Of a DNA stretch of 30,324 nucleotides, positions 22,684 to 30,324 are shown in pieces (the stretch's first letter is position 1; each line of letters starts with the position of its first letter). Location of the stretch: positions 1-30,324 of the forward strand of contig ATSW01015982.1 in assembly GCA_000444245.1 (NCBI GenBank), in the 5' to 3' direction. The translations under genes were made by a program, and so were the position numbers. The notes below the pieces were generated by a model. It worked only from the letters and a program-made list of their open reading frames with translations, was not told the origin of the DNA and did not search any database. The stretch comes from Botryllus schlosseri (lineage: Eukaryota; Chordata; Ascidiacea; Stolidobranchia; Styelidae).

Positions 22684-23750
22684 CGAGGTTATGTGGTCAG
22701 GGATATAAGTAAGTTCGGTCGAGCCAAGGGGTTGGCTGATATTTTTCCAAAGTGTTGGGGTGCCGCCAGTAAAACTGCAATCGAGCCACAGAAAAAACTA
22801 CGACATAACTAGGGGCCTGGTTGTCCTTCCGATAAGTCTTTGCCGCAAAGATTCGGTGTCCTAAACATAGAAGATATGCGGGAACTAGAGATCGTCAAGT
22901 TTATGTATCAGTTCCACTGCGGTCATCGCTCCGGATTTTCCAGTGACTTCTTTACATCGGAATCAAAAGCGCTCAATTACAACACACGTCCTAATATCAT
23001 ATGATTGACCGAAAAGATCATCGCTCTACCAAATATACCGGACCTGACGTACGGAGCAGTATCTCGACGAGCATGTCCACTAGGGCTGTTCAAAATAACC
23101 ATTTTTCCTAAATATTGCTGGCTACGTGATTAAATCGTTAGGTTGCCTTAAAAACGACGCACACCAAATTTGAATTCATTCCAACCAATATTCGCGGATT
23201 TCGTACAGCTTGAAAATTTTGAATTTGCCTGAGATTGCCTGAAAATTTTCCAATTTTTCTGCCAACCCCATGAAATTGTTGCGCTGTCTTCAAAAACGAA
23301 GCAAAACAAATTTGACTCAATTCCAAGCCGTAAAAGTGGAGTTATTTCAGTTTTTCTTGGATAATTGCGGGATTATCCTTGATCGATCAGGAAAAAAGGT
23401 TATTTTGAAACAGCCCTGTCCACATTGAAGTCGAAATACGAGCAACTTCTACTAAATGGATACTAGTCCGACCTCAAGATTACCGGACCACGACCTGACC
23501 TATCGATCTCGCCTTTCGTGACATGCCACCCCCTTTTTTGTAGCTTGCTTTTTTTTCTATACTATCTTCTTTTACTTTTCATTCAGTGGGCATGCTTCCT
23601 CTTTACATTGCCTAGGCCAAGGTGGGTATCTGATTCAAAAGACTACTCTAAGTCGTTTCGACACCTATCATTCCATTGTATCACAATTTTGTGGTGTATT
23701 GAACTGATAAAAATTGCTAATAAACCGAAGCGACTGAGCCACAGGCTATT
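22684..23750 (+). mobile_element. truncated LINE: end of reverse-transcriptase ORF and 3' UTR, with MITE insertion
   Basis: Pieces of frame read WGAASKTAIEPQKKLRHN, then LNIEDMRELEIVKFMYQFHC and FSSDFFTSESKALNYNTRP. The order 'WG...LQKKALR', 'L.I.D...L....FMY.FH', 'F..FFT...L.NYNTR' is the C-terminal region after the RT fingers and palm in Jockey/CR1/L2-type LINEs. The frame carries several disruptions (a stop after RHN at about 22810; frame changes before LNIED), so it is dead. After the MITE at 23081-23416 the end resumes as LKSKYEQLLLNGY with a stop, then a 3' UTR to about 23735. Exact clade not assignable. Confidence 0.7.
23081..23416. mobile_element. MITE of the GGGCTGTTCAAAA family inside the LINE fragment
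   Basis: Ends TAGGGCTGTTCAAAATAACC and, inverted, AGGGCTGTTTCAAAATAACC; a flanking duplication TGTCCAC (23074-23080 and 23417-23423) marks the insertion, with a possible eighth base mutated. The size of the duplication suits hAT. Two diverged internal modules each contain a CAAATTTG...CAATTCCAA block. Confidence 0.8.
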
Positions 23751-23994
23751 TCGAAATTGAAAGCAGTGAATGACATTGCTTACACGGCTGTAACGCCCGT
23801 AATTGAATCCCTTTTGACATTAAACCCTTTACCACTTTGAATTCTTCGTAAGCAAGGGGTTTATTTGTAGGGTTGAGCACAATGATTCAAGAACTCGAAT
23901 CCGAATCGTGTAGTGAGAGTTTTTTAAGTACTAAATGCTCAATGCCACAAAGAGTTAATTGATCATCGAGAAATATAGTTTGGATACTATTTTC

Positions 23995-25195
23995 TAGGGA
24001 CTGTGTGGACCTCTGAAAGGTTCAGGTTCGTGTGAACGCGAACCTTTTTGAAAGGTTCTGTGTGAACGCGAATGTGATCCTCATGACGTCACGTGACGTC
24101 ATATTGCTGATTCCAACCCTACATTTCAGTCTATAATAATGTAAGTGATACCTAGCTACGACTCGGGCAACATAATGCACCAATGCTGAAGTACATGTTA
24201 ACGTTTTAAACGTTTCCAAATGTATCAACTGGGCAATCAAATGATATAATAATCCCACAACATCAAATGAGAAAATAATCTAACAAAATCAATATATTCC
24301 TTCGCTTTGCCAACAATTTCAACGGCGACTTAGTGCAAGGGAATATGAGCTTACGCCTTAACGGTATAGGCCAGACCGAACAATGTATTCGGCGTCTTGC
24401 CGCGTTGATATTGAGCAGATTGTAAAACGGGTGTCTATACTTGCTACCGATATCACCGCAATAACACTTAACAGTTATACAGTAGTAGCAACATCATGAC
24501 AATCGCACGGGTTTGGTATGAAATCAAGATTGACACCTTACGCCTGCTAGATTTTTCTCATCAAACAGCGATATCAATTTCATTAATTGGTTGAATAAGC
24601 ATCATTCGCTGACTATACCTACACTACGTAGTAGCTGCCAGCGCCATGCATAGAGTGGTGCGGTGCGGAGTTGATAGGCATAATATTTCAACCAAAGATG
24701 TTATAATAGGCTTACCATACGTCCTCTTTTAAGAGGATTTGTCCTCTTTTTTGAAAGTGCCCTCGGAGGACGCCCTTTTGTCCTCTTTTTTGAGATTTTG
24801 TCCACTTTTTTGAAAATTTAGGTCAGATTTAGAGCAAATTGCGAGTGATATGCCGCAAATTAGCACAGAAGTGAAGCTCCGGTGGGTATTTCGGAGTGAA
24901 AAACGTCGGATTTAGCTCTTAGCGAAAAGATGACCTTTTTTTTAGTCAACCGATCACAAAGTGGGAAAAATTCACCGGTTTTCGAGAATTCTACTCCGGA
25001 TTTGCAAGTTGCAAATTTCTGAAAAAGTGTCCTCTAAGCCTATGTTATAATAACGTGGAAATGGTAATCTATGAATAAAGTTCACATGGCAGAACCTACC
25101 AAGGTTCGTTTGTGAACGTGGACCTCTAAATTTCCGAGGTTCACACACAGAACGCGAACGTGAACCTCGCGTTCACACCAATGACACCACCCCTA
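23995..25195. mobile_element. 1.2-kb non-autonomous hAT-like element, itself interrupted
   Basis: Ends TAGGGACTGTGTGGACCTC and, inverted, TAGGGGTGGTGTCATTGG are flanked by near-identical octamers CTATTTTC (23987-23994) and CTATTATC (25196-25203), 7 of 8 matching. Subterminal GTGAACGCGAACCT-type repeats occur at both ends, a usual hAT transposase-binding pattern. No transposase frame. Contains the element at 24707-25042. Confidence 0.75.
24707..25042. mobile_element. 336-bp hAT MITE (TAGGCTTA / GTCCTC family), innermost of the nest
   Basis: Perfect 8-bp target duplication TGTTATAA (24699-24706 and 25043-25050). Ends TAGGCTTACCATACGTCCTC and, inverted, TAGGCTTAGAGGACACTTTT. GTCCTCTTTT units are repeated near the left end. 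Non-autonomous. A relative occupies 25430-25735. Confidence 0.85.
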
Positions 25196-25429
25196 CTATT
25201 ATCCACTGCTAAAAGCGGTAAACTTTGATTGATCTTATCGCGGCAGACGAAACATGTAGTCTGCGCACGCTTGCTCAAATCACATATCTGTGAAGTCATG
25301 ATCAATCCACAGCATTGTCACTAAGTAAAATGAAATAGATATAGTCAGAAAAATACCAAATAATCTTTAATGCGATGTAGAACTCTCACTCTCATATCAA
25401 TTTCAAAATCCTCAGACCGGACAAAAATC

Positions 25430-25735
25430 TAGTTTTACTCACTTCGTGGTCGGTTGACTAAAAAAGGTCACCTTTCTCGCCCAGCGCCCAAAATACAGTT
25501 TTTCTTTCACGTTTACTGGTGGTTGACTAAAAGAAGGTTATTCTTCCGGCTCGGCTCCCAAAATGCCCACCGGAGCTTTCCTTTGGAGCTGATTTACGGT
25601 ATCTCAATCCAATTTCACATAAAATTTGACCAAGTTTCTTAAAAAAGAGGTCATTTGGGCGTCCTCGGAGAACATTTTCAAAAACCTGAAAATCGAGGAC
25701 AAATCCTGCTAAAGGAGGACGTATGGTAACACTAC
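25430..25735. repeat. second member of the GTCCTC hAT MITE family, partial
   Basis: Its right end, GGAGGACGTATGGTAACAC, is the inverted form of the ACCATACGTCCTC start at 24713. The interior shows GGTTGACTAAAAAAGGTCAC and GGTTGACTAAAAGAAGGTTA, a short internal repeat, and GGGCGTCCTCGGAG. Its left end and target duplication are not clear. Confidence 0.6.
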
Positions 25736-25784
25736 CTTCTCCACATTACCACTTAGAAGGTTTCGTAAGCAAGGGTTTTATTTG

Positions 25785-25954
25785 TAGGGTTTGGTACGAT
25801 GAATCGTGTACTAAATGCTCATTGCCGCGAAGAGTTATTTGATCAACGAGAAATATACTTTGGAGACGATTTTCCACTGCCGAAAGCTGTAGACTTTGAT
25901 TGATCTTATCGCGGCATACGATACACGCAGTCTACGCACGTTCGTTCAAATGAC
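25785..25954. repeat. left part of another 9710-family hAT MITE
   Basis: TAGGGTTTGGTACGATGAAT, TACTAAATGCTCATTGC and GATCAACGAGAAATATAC match 23868-23994, then it runs on through GACTTTGATTGATCTTATCG as in the right part at 25210. About 40 bp outside the left end (TTCGTAAGCAAGG to TTTATTTG) also match those of the 23868 copy, so a larger unit was duplicated, not just the element. Confidence 0.6.
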
Positions 25955-26041
25955 TTGTTCCGCATTCAACTCGAAATACAAGAAATCTCTTCTAAATTAA
26001 TATTAGTCAGCCTTCAGGAGCACCGGACCACGACCGAACAA
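25955..26041 (+). repeat. short LINE fragment (end of ORF)
   Basis: TCGAAATACAAGAAATCTCTTCTAAATT and CACCGGACCACGACC match 23430-23500 of the larger LINE fragment, around the LKSKYEQLLLNGY stop. About 85 bp survive before the insertion at 26050. Confidence 0.55.
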
Positions 26042-26049
26042 TACGGGTG

Positions 26050-27240
26050 CACTGGCGTAGCCAGGGAGGGGCGAAAGGGGCGATCGCCCCTCCCAAATCT
26101 TTGGAAAATTTTCGTAAAACAATAAATATTACAGTATTTGGGGCAGATGAATATAACCTGAAAATTTTCTTAGCGCTTCGCGTGATTTAGTGTCCAATCA
26201 TGTAGGCCTATTGATTTTATTATCGGTATCTCGAAAAATAAATTCTTCGTCAAATACCCATAGTTGAATTTAGCTGCATTCTCAATTATGAGAATACAAC
26301 AGGACCAGTATAGATACACTATCTATAGAGTAGCTCGAGTTCGTTGAGTTGATTGAGTCTAAGGGTGTCAGTTCAGTATAGAGTTGTGGGCAGTAGTTAC
26401 GGCAATTTACGTTCCGGGACACACGAAGACATATGAAGTAGGCTACACGCGACTCCGCAAAGCGCGCTTCCAAAATGATTGACGGCCATAACACCAACGC
26501 ATGTATTCCGAAGCCTTCGATATAGATTTCCGGGGGCTTGAATGGCTGGCGCTTAATGATCATTTCCCTGTAATCAGACCCCTTCGACATGAATGCGTTT
26601 GACACATGAAAATATCGGCTAATTTGAAATCGCACGAGTCTTATCAACGGAGTTTTTTTAATTGGCTCGGTATCTGTCAGCGATTCCAATCTTTAAAGTA
26701 GCGTCAATCTTTACCAGAGGTTACTAATATAGCCGTGCTTCAACGAAGTGATTATTTTGAATGGACACTATTCGCTCATATACACGCACCAATATTATTG
26801 ATCAAATTCTTTCATTTATTCAAAAATATTTACGCTCGGCGGCGGCGCGACTAGGCCCGAAATTCACACTGACTATACATCACTTATTAGTGTCAGCGAT
26901 TTGGGCTCGTCCGTAAAACGATCGCCTAATACAAGCTATTGTTGGCAACCGGAAGCTTCCATGGGGTATGTGTGTGTGTGTGCGTCTGAGAATCGTATGT
27001 ATAAAAGGGCAGTGATGAAAATGGGCTTCGCGCGAGTGTTGACGCCCGATATTTCCACAATCATTATATTATCACGTCACTTCATGTCTCTGGGGGGATT
27101 ATATGTATAACGATCGCCCCAGATGTTGTGTTAATCATCAAATAAGGGCCCCATCGTTGTTACTCATCTTTAAGTGGGGTGTTCATTTACGTCCTCGAAT
27201 TTTTCGCCCCTCCCAAATATTATTTCTGGCTACGCCCTTG
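26050..27240. mobile_element. 1.19-kb non-autonomous hAT-type element with 8-bp target duplication
   Basis: Ends CACTGGCGTAGCCAGGGAGG and, inverted, CAAGGGCGTAGCCAG; flanks TACGGGTG at 26042-26049 and 27241-27248 are identical. GGGGCGATCGCCCCTCCC near the left end and CGATCGCCCC/CGCCCCTCCC near the right are further inverted pieces. A 135-codon frame on the - strand (26282-26689) has no recognisable transposase motif. A (GT)n run is at about 26967. Confidence 0.85.
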
Positions 27241-27244
27241 TACG

Positions 27245-27605
27245 GGTGTTCGAAAACGACTTTTTTCTCAAATCGTACTGGATATACTTGATAAAATTGG
27301 TTACCTAATTTAAAATTTTCTGTTCACCTCATGATAGTGTTGGGTTGTCTATATAGAATTGATGTTCATCAAATTTGGTTCAATTCCATGGAAGCGGAGT
27401 AATTACCGTCGAAAAACGCTGCACATTTTTAGATGCTGCACATTTTCAATACAGGCAATGCAATCGGTTAATAGCCTAATGTCATTATATGGAATACAAC
27501 AAAGATACTGAACATAAAAATGAGAAAAATGGAACAAAAAAGCGCATTCAAGATAGCTAGATTCGGCCAACACGTGAATTGTTGTAGCTTAAAATGAAAT
27601 TACTA
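27245..27605. repeat. GGGCTGTTC-family repeat, first copy beside the SAT gene
   Basis: GGTGTTCGAAAACGACTTTTTTCTC starts it (its first bases overlap the target duplication of the preceding element). It passes ATTTTCTGTTCACCTCATG, CAAATTTGGTTCAATTCC and GCGGAGTAATTACCGTCGAA, then GATGCTGCACATTTTCAATA and GCATTCAAGATAGCTAGATT. The same order recurs in direct orientation at 29597-30297. Confidence 0.7.
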
Positions 27606-28096
27606 ATTACTAAACTAAATGTAGCGGTCGCTGCAACGACTTGTTGCAAGACACGCTGGTATAGTGCTCGATTGGAGTCGACGCTACAGCTTACAGTTCC
27701 TGTTGTACGCACTAGTCAACTGACTAATGACCGCTCTGAGTACTCTTGCGATCCTGATCACACACGCAGATCGAAGGAGCTTTCTTTTATAGCACAGAAC
27801 AGCCAAATAATAGTAATTAGTGGTCAGAAACTTGTAGATTTACCAGGATCAAATCATACTGCAATATATTAACGAAATATAGAAAGAACAAAGTTAGATG
27901 TCTCTAATTATCTGTATACGATTCAGTGACTTAAGCGCGAGCACGCCCGCTACACTGGCGATCTCCCAAAGCACCTGCTTCGCAGACTACCTTATCGGTA
28001 TAAGATTAAGGTCGTCGGAAATGAGGTTAGGTGCAGGGTTGCGCGGAAAGATTACTGGCACCCTGCTCGGACAGATCTTACACTAAACGATTCTCA
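27606..28096. other. downstream flank of the SAT2-like gene, nothing recognised
   Basis: Two short open frames on the + strand (27594-27872, 27898-28086) show no family resemblance. This is the expected place for the 3' UTR of the gene on the - strand, but I saw no AATAAA (plus-strand TTTATT) close to its stop. Confidence 0.4.
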
Positions 28097-28615
28097 CTAC
28101 TTTTTACCAAGTTTGGCTGCAAACGAATGAATTTTATCTTTCTCAAGACGTAACAGATGCCGATCCTCTATATCAGTCAAATCCCTTGCTCCGTTTGACT
28201 TGTAAAAATTCAACGCCGATGTGTTCCAACCCAAGCATTCGAAACGGTATTGAACACAACCTTTTTCAATCGCCACCTGTGCCACTGTTTTCATGAGATC
28301 GCCGCCAATTCCATGCTTACGATACGGTTCCCTTACGTACAAGTCTTCAAGAAACACGTTTTTTCCTTTGAAGGTAGAGTATGTATAGTAGAATAACGCA
28401 TATCCGGCTACTTTCACTTCTCCCGTAGCAAGTGTAACGTCAGCGATAAGGCAGTGAAAACACGGTTCTGGCCCAAATCCGTCTTCCTTGAACTGCTGCG
28501 GTGTGAGCTTGAATTGGTCTAATATCTTCTCAAACAAAGCGAGCTCTTCTATCATTTCGACGATGTCGTCTGCGTCTTCAGGCGTAGCAGGTCTTATTGA
28601 ATAGCTGAATTCCAT
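28097..28615 (-). CDS. SAT2: SAT2-like diamine/thialysine N-acetyltransferase, intronless
   Basis: A 172-residue GNAT-fold enzyme, the full family length. Such enzymes move an acetyl group from acetyl-CoA to small amines: polyamines for SAT1, thialysine and related substrates for SAT2. Seen in the sequence: N-terminal IRPATPEDADDIVEMI; DGFG (45-48) and FHCLIADV; YYTYSTFKGKNVFLEDLYV (77-94) with the E-D pair conserved in SAT enzymes; acetyl-CoA loop RKHGIGG (99-105), fitting R/Q-x-x-G-x-G/A; and GWNTSALNFYKSNGARDL with the Tyr (138) used as general acid in SAT1. KGKNVFLEDLYV and VAIEKGCVQYRF favour SAT2 over SAT1. The frame is intact with no introns, unlike the other genes here, so it may be a retrocopy or an anciently intron-poor gene. 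The start context is ACCGTCATGG. Cytosolic; no signal peptide. Confidence 0.92.
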   Translation of the reverse strand: MEFSYSIRPATPEDADDIVEMIEELALFEKILDQFKLTPQQFKEDGFGPEPCFHCLIADVTLATGEVKVAGYALFYYTYSTFKGKNVFLEDLYVREPYRKHGIGGDLMKTVAQVAIEKGCVQYRFECLGWNTSALNFYKSNGARDLTDIEDRHLLRLEKDKIHSFAAKLGKK

Positions 28616-28687
28616 GACGGTGAGTAGAACCTGTGGCTATCCGTCGGAAATGTAGTGTCGGCTATAGTCTATTTTTGAAGGAAGCGG

Positions 28688-28693
28688 TATATA
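28688..28693 (-). promoter_or_regulatory. SAT2: candidate TATA box of the SAT2-like gene
   Basis: On the - strand the sequence reads CTTATATACCGC, about 73 bp upstream of the ATG at 28613-28615. A start site some 30 bp downstream would leave a 5' UTR of roughly 40-45 nt. If real, a promoter of its own argues against a dead retrocopy. Confidence 0.4.
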
Positions 28694-28773
28694 AGCTCAG
28701 CAATATTGATTGATGTTAATATCAACATAAGCTAAGTAATGAAGTTCTAAATCTACAACGTTCGGCGCTACTT

Positions 28774-29572
28774 CGTTTCAACAGCGTGTGTACTCGAAGG
28801 TGGTGTGGACACTCGAAATATCACGTGAACGTCACACCCAGATGCCTTTGAGAACTTTGTTATTGTCGATCCGTCTCCGCAGTAATCAAAGGCACAGTCG
28901 CTATCGGTCTCTGTTGATTTTGACTGTGTTCCATATTGAGATGTGTGACAGGATTTAGTATGGTATATTGTGATGTTGGCATCTAACACTGTGCCAAGTT
29001 TCAGAGCTGTAACTCAATAATTACAGTAGTAAGTACTAAGTACGTTATCAAAGTCGAGTATCCCGGGTCTATGCGTGCGTTGATGCAACATTGAGCCTAC
29101 CGCATAGAGGATTTTTCGGAAAATTTGATATTGGTATATGTGAATTTTGAAAGTGTTTCATCCCGAGATGGATGACCAAATTCGGTAAGGTATATCTTGG
29201 TTGTGTTATCCAGCTTCGCAGTGAGTTTCAGGATTGACACTCAATGATTAGCTTGGAAATTCCGTCATCGAAGTCGGCAATATATCGGTGCGCGCTGATC
29301 TACCAGATACTCGACTTCGGAATTACTACGCTAATCATTGAGTAACAGCCTTGAAACATGGTACAGTGTTGGATGACAGCATAAAAATATACCATACTAG
29401 TTCCTGTCACCCAACTCGATATGGAACACAGTAAAAATCAACAAAGACCGATAGCGACTTTGCCTTTAATTACTGCTGCAGACAATAACAAAGTTCTTAA
29501 AGGAATCTGGGAGTCACAGTCACGTGATTTTCCGACTGTCAACACCACCTTTGAGTACACGCTGGTTTCGCC
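28774..29572. mobile_element. foldback element with about 280-bp inverted arms, upstream of the SAT2-like gene
   Basis: Arm 28774-29064 is an imperfect inverted copy of 29305-29572: AGCGTGTGTACTCGAAGGTG against its complement at 29545-29562, CACAGTCGCTATCGGTCTCT against GACCGATAGCGACTTTG, and AAGTCGAGTATC against GATACTCGACTT. Between them, 29145-29300 is a diverged direct copy of the inner part of the left arm, so the module is present three times. No coding capacity was recognised. Its left end is about 80 bp from the TATA-like box, on the far side from the gene. Confidence 0.7.
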
Positions 29573-29596
29573 AGTGTCCTATATGGTGTGGACATA

Positions 29597-30297
29597 GGGC
29601 TCTTCAAAAATGACTTTTTTCTCAAATCGCACTGACTACTTGATAAAATTGTTAGGCGATAAAATTGTTAGGTTGCCTAACTTAAGTCTTCACACCAAAT
29701 TTGGTTCAATTCCAACCATTAGCCGCATTGCTACAGGAGAGGAAAGTTTCTATTTATTATATAAAAATAAATAACAAAAAATTTGAAAATTTTCTGTTCA
29801 CCCCATGAAAGTGTTATAGGTTGTCTATAGAAACGATGTTCACCAAATTTGGTTGAATTCCAACCAGTACAAGCGGAGTTATGGCCGTCGAAAAATTTTG
29901 ATTTGAATAAAATAGTATTTACTATAATAAATAATTAAAGAATTGGTCACCGTAAATACTATTTTATCCATAATCCTGCGCTGTATTCGGCCAGCCATCT
30001 GGTCTAATCGCATGCCTCATATATCTATCTGCTCTGACGAGTGAAAAAGACCATCACAAGTGTCGGGAATTTAATTTGCCGCACAAGATGACACACTAAC
30101 GTAGCCTAGATGCTGCACATTTTTAAAACAGGCAATGCAATCGGTTATTAATGTCACGATATGGAATACAGCAAAATACTGAAAGTACAAATGAGAAAAA
30201 ATGGAACAAAAAAGGGCATTCAAGATAGCTAGATTCGGCCCACACAGTATTAGAAGTTGTCAATGGAAATCATGAGTTGTAGCTTAAAATGAAGTTA
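29597..30297. repeat. GGGCTGTTC-family repeat, second, longer direct copy
   Basis: Starts AGGGCTCTTCAAAAATGAC, and has the CAAATTTGGTT...TTCCAACCA module twice (near 29693 and 29838). A spacer of about 180 bp follows, then the GATGCTGCACATTTTTAAAA to GATAGCTAGATTCGGCC block shared with 27431-27570. It runs nearly to the end of the window and may continue beyond it. Confidence 0.7.
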
Positions 30298-30324
30298 CTA
30301 ATAACACACTGTGGTCTCTGAGAC

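Larger units (their letters stand above)
23868..25385. mobile_element. hAT MITE (9710 family) interrupted by a nested 1.2-kb element
   Basis: The left part, 23868-23994, starts TAGGGTTGAGCACAATGATT; the right part, 25196-25385, resumes with TCCACTGCTAAAAGCGG and continues through ATGATCAATCCACAGCATTG, as in 9710-10205. The interruption is the element at 23995-25195. The right end itself was lost at the junction with the repeat that follows. Confidence 0.7.

Noticed and set aside
22684-23750. Retroviral or LTR element for the reverse-transcriptase-like fragment.
   Set aside because: The C-terminal wording ending in NYNTR and the lack of flanking long repeats fit a non-LTR LINE.
26282-26689. 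A 135-codon open frame on the - strand as a transposase.
   Set aside because: No hAT catalytic or dimerisation motifs are visible, and the composition resembles translated non-coding DNA inside a non-autonomous element.
26960-26985. (GT)n run as a regulatory site.
   Set aside because: A short simple repeat inside a transposon; nothing supports a function.
27594-28086. Two + strand open frames beside the SAT2-like gene as small proteins.
   Set aside because: They overlap repeat sequence or the probable 3' region of the opposite-strand gene and show no recognisable domain.
29698-29715. tRNA gene or tRNA-derived SINE suggested by GGTTCAATTCC.
   Set aside because: No cloverleaf and no A box upstream; the motif is part of a dispersed DNA repeat.

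Overview
The window is animal nuclear DNA: AT-rich, with short exons bounded by GT..AG splice sites, introns of about 0.2-1.5 kb, and many small DNA transposons. The protein families and the intron-rich LYST and CLCC1 genes fit an invertebrate metazoan, perhaps a deuterostome such as a tunicate; the exact lineage cannot be fixed by eye. Scattered N bases show a draft assembly with weakly covered stretches.

Layout. (1) 384-13809, + strand: the last 17 exons (about 1,020 residues) of LYST, the lysosomal trafficking regulator, running through the PH-like domain, the BEACH domain and the C-terminal WD40 repeats to the stop, then a 3' UTR with AATAAA at 14332. Splice phases agree throughout except in exon 8, which carries a frameshift. 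LYST introns hold several MITE families. (2) 14824-21613: a large inverted duplication, two arms of about 2.4 kb (inner 1.96 kb nearly identical) around a 1.96-kb spacer. The spacer plus left arm encode, on the - strand, middle and late exons of CLCC1 (chloride channel CLIC-like 1, an ER membrane protein). The right arm repeats the late exons on the + strand and continues to the only final CLCC1 exon (22218-22537). The N-terminal exons are absent. Neither strand has a complete gene; inverting the spacer would join the middle exons to the copy that owns the last exon. (3) 21955-27605: a transposon-rich tract with LINE 3' fragments and nested hAT-type elements with clear 8-bp target duplications. 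(4) 28097-28615, - strand: an intact, intronless SAT2-like diamine/thialysine N-acetyltransferase gene with a TATA-like box, lying between two direct copies of one repeat and next to a long foldback element (28774-29572).

The three genes (vesicle trafficking, ER membrane, polyamine-type acetylation) show no shared pathway; their adjacency looks like ordinary animal gene order. No retroviral, LTR or Polinton-like element, CRISPR array or rRNA/tRNA gene was recognised. The observation most worth following is the split CLCC1 gene in the inverted duplication, which is either a real invertible or rearranged locus or an assembly error.
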